This document shows positions 59,652 to 64,000 of a DNA stretch of 64,000 nucleotides, in pieces (position 1 is the stretch's first letter; the number at the start of each line of letters is the position of its first letter). The notes under the pieces are model-generated. The model saw only the letters and a program-made list of their open reading frames with translations. It had not been told where the DNA came from and made no database searches. A program made the translations under genes and the position numbers. This DNA is from Microbacterium sp. ABRD28 (GTDB lineage Bacteria > Actinomycetota > Actinomycetes > Actinomycetales > Microbacteriaceae): NCBI RefSeq assembly GCF_003850245.1, contig NZ_CP031015.1, positions 2,356,001-2,420,000 on the forward strand, read 5' to 3'.

Positions 59652-61115
59652 GTGACGACTTTCGCCGAACTCGGCGTGGATCAGGACATCGTCGATGCGC
59701 TCTCCGCGCGCGGCATCATCGACTCCTTTCCCATCCAGGAGCAGACCATCCCCCTCGGCCTCCCCGGCCAGGACATCATCGGGCAGGCCAAGACCGGCAC
59801 CGGGAAGACCTTCGGCTTCGGCATCCCGGTCGTCCAGCGTCTGGGGCTCGATCCCGCACCGGGCGTGAAGGCACTGATCGTGGTCCCGACCCGTGAGCTG
59901 GCGGTGCAGGTCTACGAGGACATCGACATGCTCACCCGGAACCGCTCGACCTCGGTCGTGGCGATCTACGGCGGCAAGGCCTACGAGGGCCAGATCGAGC
60001 AGCTGCAGGCGGGCGCGCAGATCGTCGTGGGAACGCCGGGCCGACTGATCGACCTCGCCGGTCAGCGCCTCCTCGATCTCTCCGGCGCGACCGAGGTCGT
60101 CCTCGACGAGGCCGACAAGATGCTCGATCTCGGCTTCCTCCCCGACATCGAGAAGATCTTCCAGAAGCTTCCCGCCGTGCGTCACACCCAGCTCTTCTCG
60201 GCCACGATGCCCGGGCCGATCGTGACCCTCGCGCGTCGATTCATGTCGAACCCGATCCACATCCGGGCGAACGACCCCGACGAGGGGCTCACGCAGGCGA
60301 ACATCAACCACCTCGTGTATCGCGCGCACTCGCTCGACAAGGACGAGGTCATCGCCCGCATCCTGCAGGCGGAAGGGCGCGGCAAGACGGTGATCTTCAC
60401 CCGCACCAAGCGCGCCGCGCAGCGGCTCGTCGACGAGCTCGGCGACCGGGGCTTCTCGGTGGTGGCGGTCCACGGCGACATGAGCCAGGAGGCCCGGGAA
60501 AGGTCGATGGCGGCGTTCAAGGCGGGAAAGAAGGAGATCCTCATCGCCACCGACGTGGCTGCCCGCGGCATCGACGTCGACGACGTCACCCACGTCATCA
60601 ACCACACGATCCCCGACGACGAGAAGACCTACCTGCACCGTGCGGGGCGCACCGGCCGCGCCGGCAAGACAGGCATCGCCGTCACCTTCGTGGACTGGGA
60701 AGACCTGCACAAGTGGGCGCTGATCAACCGTGCGCTGGAGTTCGGTCAGCCCGAGCCCCTCGAGACCTATTCCTCCAGCCCTCATCTGTTCGAGGACCTC
60801 GGCATCCCCGCCGGCGTGCGAGGCCGGCTCACCACCGCCCCGCGCGCCGAGACGACGAAGACCTCCGGCGCCGCGTCCGATCGTTCGGCGCGCGCAGATG
60901 CGCCCCGCCGCCGCCGTCGACGGAGTGAAGACACGGCATCGCCCGACGCCGCGAGCGTGCAGGCCGAGCACGGCGCGGCAAGCGCGGCCGAGACCGCCGG
61001 CCAGGGCACGCACGACGGCGGCGGAAAGGAACACCACGACGGCAACGCCGCCCCGGCACGCCGTCGGCGCCGCCGCCGGGCTCCCCGCACCGGCGGCGCA
61101 CCCACGATCGGCTGA
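59652..61115 (+). CDS. DEAD-box ATP-dependent RNA helicase (RhlE/Rv3211-like)
   Basis: 487 residues. The Q motif FPIQEQTI is followed by AKTGTGKT, PTRELA, TPGRL, DEAD, SAT, and HRAGRTGRAGKTG, all intact. The C-terminal about 110 residues are low-complexity, rich in Ala, His and Arg, with two Arg clusters (PRRRRRRSE and [10 protein letters not shown]) suited to RNA binding. It unwinds structured RNA, for example in ribosome assembly or decay. GTG start with a weak site. Confidence 0.92.
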   Translation: MTTFAELGVDQDIVDALSARGIIDSFPIQEQTIPLGLPGQDIIGQAKTGTGKTFGFGIPVVQRLGLDPAPGVKALIVVPTRELAVQVYEDIDMLTRNRSTSVVAIYGGKAYEGQIEQLQAGAQIVVGTPGRLIDLAGQRLLDLSGATEVVLDEADKMLDLGFLPDIEKIFQKLPAVRHTQLFSATMPGPIVTLARRFMSNPIHIRANDPDEGLTQANINHLVYRAHSLDKDEVIARILQAEGRGKTVIFTRTKRAAQRLVDELGDRGFSVVAVHGDMSQEARERSMAAFKAGKKEILIATDVAARGIDVDDVTHVINHTIPDDEKTYLHRAGRTGRAGKTGIAVTFVDWEDLHKWALINRALEFGQPEPLETYSSSPHLFEDLGIPAGVRGRLTTAPRAETTKTSGAASDRSARADAPRRRRRRSEDTASPDAASVQAEHGAASAAETAGQGTHDGGGKEHHDGNAAPARRRRRRRAPRTGGAPTIG

Positions 61116-61159
61116 CAACGTCCCGACGGTGAACCCGTTCGAGCGATATGGTGAGCCAG

Positions 61160-61178
61160 ACGCCGCAGGATGCGGCGT
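61160..61178 (+). terminator. Perfect 8-bp hairpin after the DEAD-box helicase gene
   Basis: ACGCCGCA and TGCGGCGT flank GGA. It stands between the helicase and the SHOCT gene and has no T-tract. It may terminate or attenuate. Confidence 0.5.
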
Positions 61179-61204
61179 GTCACCTCGCTAAGAAAGGCAC
61201 GACC

Positions 61205-61630
61205 GTGCGCTTCACCGACGTCATCGAGTACCAGGGATTCTGGGGATCGTTCTGGGACCTGATCTGGTGGTTCCTCTGGGCCTTCGCCTTCATCGCCTAC
61301 CTGTTCGCGCTGTTCGCGATCATCGGCGACCTCTTCCGCGATCACAAGATGAAGGGGTGGGCCAAAGCGATCTGGATCGTCTTCCTCATCTTCGTCCCCT
61401 TCCTGACGGCCCTGGTCTATCTGATCGCACGCGGCGGCGGCATGGCCGAACGCAGCGCCGCCCAGGTGCGTGCCATGCAGAAGGCGCAGGACGAGTACAT
61501 CAAGTCCGTCGCCGGCACCTCGGCTCATCCGAGCCCGGCCGATGAGATCGCCAAGGCGAAGGCCCTGCTGGATGCGGGGACCATCACCCCGGAGGAATAC
61601 GAGCGCCTCAAGGCCCGCGTCATCTCCTGA
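61205..61630 (+). CDS. PLDc_N/SHOCT-domain membrane protein
   Basis: 141 residues. Two helices (about 14-38 and 48-70: WDLIWWFLWAFAFIAYLFALF and KAIWIVFLIFVPFLTALVYL) form a PLDc_N-type anchor. After a charged linker comes a C-terminal SHOCT motif (EIAKAKALLDAGTITPEEYERLKARVI, 25 residues at about 116-140), a short oligomerisation helix pair. GTG at 61205 with AAAGG ahead is preferred to the ATG 19 codons upstream, which lies inside the hairpin region. Function unknown. Confidence 0.82.
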   Translation: MRFTDVIEYQGFWGSFWDLIWWFLWAFAFIAYLFALFAIIGDLFRDHKMKGWAKAIWIVFLIFVPFLTALVYLIARGGGMAERSAAQVRAMQKAQDEYIKSVAGTSAHPSPADEIAKAKALLDAGTITPEEYERLKARVIS

Positions 61631-61636
61631 CCGCAG

Positions 61637-61670
61637 CGGAGCGCCGCTCCGTCCTGGTCACCCCAGGACG
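61637..61670. terminator. Two adjacent hairpins between convergent genes
   Basis: CGGAGCG/CGCTCCG (61637-61651) and CGTCCTGG/CCAGGACG (61650-61670) overlap by two bases, so only one can form at a time. The second covers the stop codon of the PHP gene. Confidence 0.5.
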
Positions 61671-62518
61671 GGGCTGCTTCCTCTCCCCAGCGCGATGATC
61701 CGCTCGATCATCGCCGTCTCGGTGCTGTTCTCGCCGGGGACATTGGGCTTTCCCTGCCCGTGGTAGTCGCTGGAGCCGGTGACGATGAGATCCCGCTCGT
61801 CCACGATCCGGCGCAGCTGACGAACCTGGTCGGCCATGTTCTCCCGATGGCGCAGCTCCAGCCCCGCCAGGCCTGCGTCGAGCATCCGCTGCATCACCCC
61901 GTGCGGCAGCATCCCGCGTCCGGCCGGGTGTGCCACCACAGGCACACCGCCCGCCCCGGCGATCCGCTCGACGGCGGTGACCGGATCAGGCGCGTAGAGG
62001 GCGACGTAGTAGTCGCCTCCGGGGTGCAGGATACGCGAGAAGGCCTCGGTGCGGTCGCGCACGTATCCGCGCGCGATGAGGGCGTCGGCGATGTGCGGTC
62101 GCCCCACGGTGGCTCCGTCTGCGGTCTGGGCCAGGATGTCACTCCAGTCCAGATCGAAGTCGGCGCTGATGCGCTCGGCCATCTCCTGCGCGCGATCCAT
62201 GCGCGAGGAGCGGATGCGGTCGGTGAGGACACGCAGCTGCGCGTCATCCGGATCGAAGAGGTAGGCCAGGATGTGCACGCTCCGCCACTGGTACTTGGCC
62301 GACAGCTCCATCCCCGGCAGGAACGTCACCCCCAGCGCAGACGCGGCGTCGGCGGCCTCACTCCAGCCCGCCGTGGTGTCGTGGTCTGTCAGCGCCGCCG
62401 TCCGCATCTCATGCCGGTGTGCGGCGGCCATCACCTCGGCCGGCGTCTCGGTGCCGTCGGAGTAGACGGAGTGCAGGTGCAGATCCCCCGGGCCCTGGGG
62501 TCCGCGAGAGGGGTGCAT
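61658..62518 (-). CDS. PHP-domain metal-dependent phosphoesterase
   Basis: 286 residues. Metal ligands are visible in DLHLHSVYSDGTET, TDHDTTAGW, GMELSA, VVAHPAGRG and GSSDYHGQ. This is the stand-alone PHP type (nucleoside 3',5'-bisphosphate phosphatase or RNase AM relatives). It probably removes phosphate from pAp or trims short RNAs. ATG start; the divergent EEP-family gene begins 96 bp away. Confidence 0.88.
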   Translation of the reverse strand: MHPSRGPQGPGDLHLHSVYSDGTETPAEVMAAAHRHEMRTAALTDHDTTAGWSEAADAASALGVTFLPGMELSAKYQWRSVHILAYLFDPDDAQLRVLTDRIRSSRMDRAQEMAERISADFDLDWSDILAQTADGATVGRPHIADALIARGYVRDRTEAFSRILHPGGDYYVALYAPDPVTAVERIAGAGGVPVVAHPAGRGMLPHGVMQRMLDAGLAGLELRHRENMADQVRQLRRIVDERDLIVTGSSDYHGQGKPNVPGENSTETAMIERIIALGRGSSPVLG

Positions 62519-62602
62519 CCTCCCACGCTACCGTCGGCCGCAGGGCACGGGCCGCCACTGCGCCCCCGGCGTCGGGCAGACGGATCTTTCAGACTCATCG
62601 CA

Positions 62603-62608
62603 TAGTGT
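62603..62608 (+). promoter_or_regulatory. Putative -10 hexamer of a leaderless promoter (EEP-family gene)
   Basis: TAGTGT lies exactly six bases before the GTG at 62615, with no ribosome site. Confidence 0.4.
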
Positions 62609-62614
62609 CGCGAT

Positions 62615-63637
62615 GTGCTTCGCCTGGTCGGGATCCTGCTTGCCGTGGTGGCGGCGATCGCCGCCGCGGTCCTGACGTGGCCGTCGTTCTTCCGGCTCGA
62701 CCGCACCTTCCCGGTGGCCCAGATCGTCTCCTTCCGCCCCCTCCTCGTCGTGGTGTTCGCCGCTGCGGCGATCCTCTTCCTCCTCGTGGCGATCATCCGG
62801 CCGATGCGGGCCCTCGCGCTGAGCCTCGCCCTCATCTGCGTCGCAGCATCGGCGGTGAGTCTCGGCACCGTGCTCGGCCGTGGCATCGGCGCCGAGACCC
62901 TCCCGGAGAAGGGCGAGGGCAGCATCCGGGTCATGACGTGGAACACCGCCGGGGAGGCGACGACGGCCGAGAGCATCGCGCGGGTCGCCGTGGCGATGGA
63001 TGCCGACGTCGTCACCCTCCCCGAGACGACCATCGAGACCGGAGAGCAGGTCGCGATCGCGATGCGGGAGCTCGGGCATCCGATGTGGGCGCACCACACC
63101 GAGTACTTCGCCGGCGAGGGATGGGACGCGCACTCCACCACCCTGCTCATCACTCCCGAGCTCGGCGACTACAGCGTGATCGAGTCGTCGGTCAACGGCA
63201 CGACGAACACCTCCACGCTGCCGAGCGCGGTGGCGATGCCGGTCGACGGCGAGGGGCCCATCGTCGTCGCCGCGCACGCCGTGGCCCCTCGCCAGGAGTA
63301 CATGGACCAGTGGCGCACCGACCTGCAGTGGTTGGCCGATCAGTGCGCCGATCAGAACGTCATCATGGCGGGCGACTTCAACGCCACCCTCGATCACATG
63401 GGTGGACTGGGCGTGGACGGGGGTGACATGGGTCGGTGCCGTGACGTGGCCAGTCGCACCGGCAACGGCTCGGTGGGAACGTGGTCCACGTCGGTGCCGG
63501 CGCTGCTGGGAACGAGCATCGACCACGTGATGGTCTCCCCGCAGTGGACGCCGACGGCGTCCGTGGTGCTGCGCACCATGGACGACTCCGGCAGCGACCA
63601 TCGTCCCCTGATCGTGCAGCTCGACCCTGCGAGCTGA
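62615..63637 (+). CDS. Membrane-anchored endonuclease/exonuclease/phosphatase family protein
   Basis: 340 residues. Three N-terminal helices (about residues 2-23, 38-60 and 66-88) precede an exported EEP domain. The motifs are MTWNTAGEA, LPETTIE, GDFNATLDHM and GSDHRPLIVQL. Members cleave DNA, phospholipid or other phosphodiesters outside the membrane; the substrate is unknown. GTG start, TAGTGT six bases ahead. Confidence 0.85.
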   Translation: MLRLVGILLAVVAAIAAAVLTWPSFFRLDRTFPVAQIVSFRPLLVVVFAAAAILFLLVAIIRPMRALALSLALICVAASAVSLGTVLGRGIGAETLPEKGEGSIRVMTWNTAGEATTAESIARVAVAMDADVVTLPETTIETGEQVAIAMRELGHPMWAHHTEYFAGEGWDAHSTTLLITPELGDYSVIESSVNGTTNTSTLPSAVAMPVDGEGPIVVAAHAVAPRQEYMDQWRTDLQWLADQCADQNVIMAGDFNATLDHMGGLGVDGGDMGRCRDVASRTGNGSVGTWSTSVPALLGTSIDHVMVSPQWTPTASVVLRTMDDSGSDHRPLIVQLDPAS

Positions 63638-63693
63638 GACGCGGACCGGATGATTCCCGATCGGATGCCGCGGCGGAGTGCGACACTGGAGGG

Positions 63694-64000
63694 ATGAGCA
63701 CCTCCGGCGACACCACCTCGAACACGACCACCAATCGCCGTCAGCCGTTCCCCCGGGGCTTCCTCGACAGCATCTCCTCGGGGTGGGCCGAGCGGCCCGA
63801 CTCCCTCCCGCCGCGGCGGCCTCAGGCGCCGTACGCCGCGGCGCGGCGCGAACGGCTGTCGGCAGCCTTCCCCGGGCGTCGCCTGGTGATCCCCGCGGGC
63901 GAGATGAAGCAGCGCAGCAACGACACAGACTTCCCCTTCCGCGCCCACTCGGCGTTCTCCCACCTGACCGGCTGGGGCTCGGATTCCGAACCGGGTGCGG
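63694..64000 (+). CDS. pepP: Xaa-Pro aminopeptidase (aminopeptidase P), N-terminal fragment
   Basis: First 102 codons only. RRERLSAAFPGRRLVIPAGEMKQRSNDTDFPFRAHSAFSHLTGW is the N-domain entry of aminopeptidase P (about residues 50-93), preceded by a Thr/Asn-rich leader of about 20 residues. The enzyme removes an N-terminal residue before proline, using two manganese ions in a C-terminal domain outside the window. ATG with GGAGGG directly ahead; GACACT six bases upstream. Confidence 0.85.
   Translation, partial: MSTSGDTTSNTTTNRRQPFPRGFLDSISSGWAERPDSLPPRRPQAPYAAARRERLSAAFPGRRLVIPAGEMKQRSNDTDFPFRAHSAFSHLTGWGSDSEPGA

Overview
The window is high-GC actinobacterial chromosome, most like Microbacterium or another member of the Microbacteriaceae. 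Three things point there: very high GC at third codon positions, a gene order shared with mycobacteria around adnAB-nudC-uvrD2, and a complete C50-carotenoid (decaprenoxanthin-type) operon. Nearly all of it reads as core chromosome. I see no prophage, CRISPR array, insertion sequence or obvious defence island.

Layout. 0-3.1 kb: start of ftsE, prfB (peptide release factor 2), an MFS transporter and a DUF1304 membrane protein. 3.1-7.65 kb: a compact Tad/Flp pilus operon on the minus strand (cpaF-tadB-tadC-pilin-like-TadE-TadE-TadG-like). 7.7-10.6 kb: a universal stress protein, a flavin split-barrel protein, a PLDc_N membrane protein, tRNA-Leu(UAG), a DedA protein, and a carboxymuconolactone-decarboxylase gene broken by an internal deletion. 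10.6-14.1 kb: divergent ku and ligD, the two-protein NHEJ system. 14.1-22.1 kb: CDF cation exporter, murI-rph-rdgB, nicotinate phosphoribosyltransferase, DUF3039, and an ABC exporter pair whose ATPase has a 250-residue low-complexity N-terminus. 22.2-30.7 kb: a probable surface-glycopolymer region with a LicC-like nucleotidyltransferase, a GT2 glycosyltransferase and three CDP-glycerol glycerophosphotransferase-like proteins, interrupted by a DUF222/HNH endonuclease gene carrying an in-frame TGA. 30.7-35.1 kb: HtrA-like protease, aminotransferase, nitrilase-family amidohydrolase, DUF6328 membrane protein and initiator tRNA-fMet. 35.3-40.9 kb: idi-crtE-crtB-crtI-crtYe-crtYf-crtEb, six junctions overlapping or nearly touching, behind an inverted-repeat operator candidate. 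41-61 kb: UPF0182, a YlbL-like PDZ/Lon protease, a DUF2342 protein, a ThiF/cyclodehydratase-like protein, uvrD2, nudC, a kinase-fold protein without its catalytic loop, adnB, adnA, DUF3107, a small membrane protein, a ferritin-like protein and a DEAD-box helicase. 61-64 kb: SHOCT-domain membrane protein, PHP phosphoesterase, endonuclease/exonuclease/phosphatase protein, and the start of an aminopeptidase P gene.

Three DNA-repair systems lie in one window: Ku/LigD end joining, the AdnAB end-resection helicase-nuclease, and UvrD2. A sequence pattern cuts across the annotation. Ten start codons have a TANNNT hexamer exactly six bases upstream, usually with no Shine-Dalgarno sequence, which is what leaderless promoters look like. 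This supports several start choices, including the long form of the ABC ATPase. The most unusual local structure is a perfect 15-bp hairpin behind htrA: its loop is the -10 hexamer, and its 3' arm holds the start codon, of the next gene. Broken genes (the CMD-family pseudogene and the HNH gene) and a convergent gene overlap spanning a 12-unit trinucleotide repeat are the other points to check.
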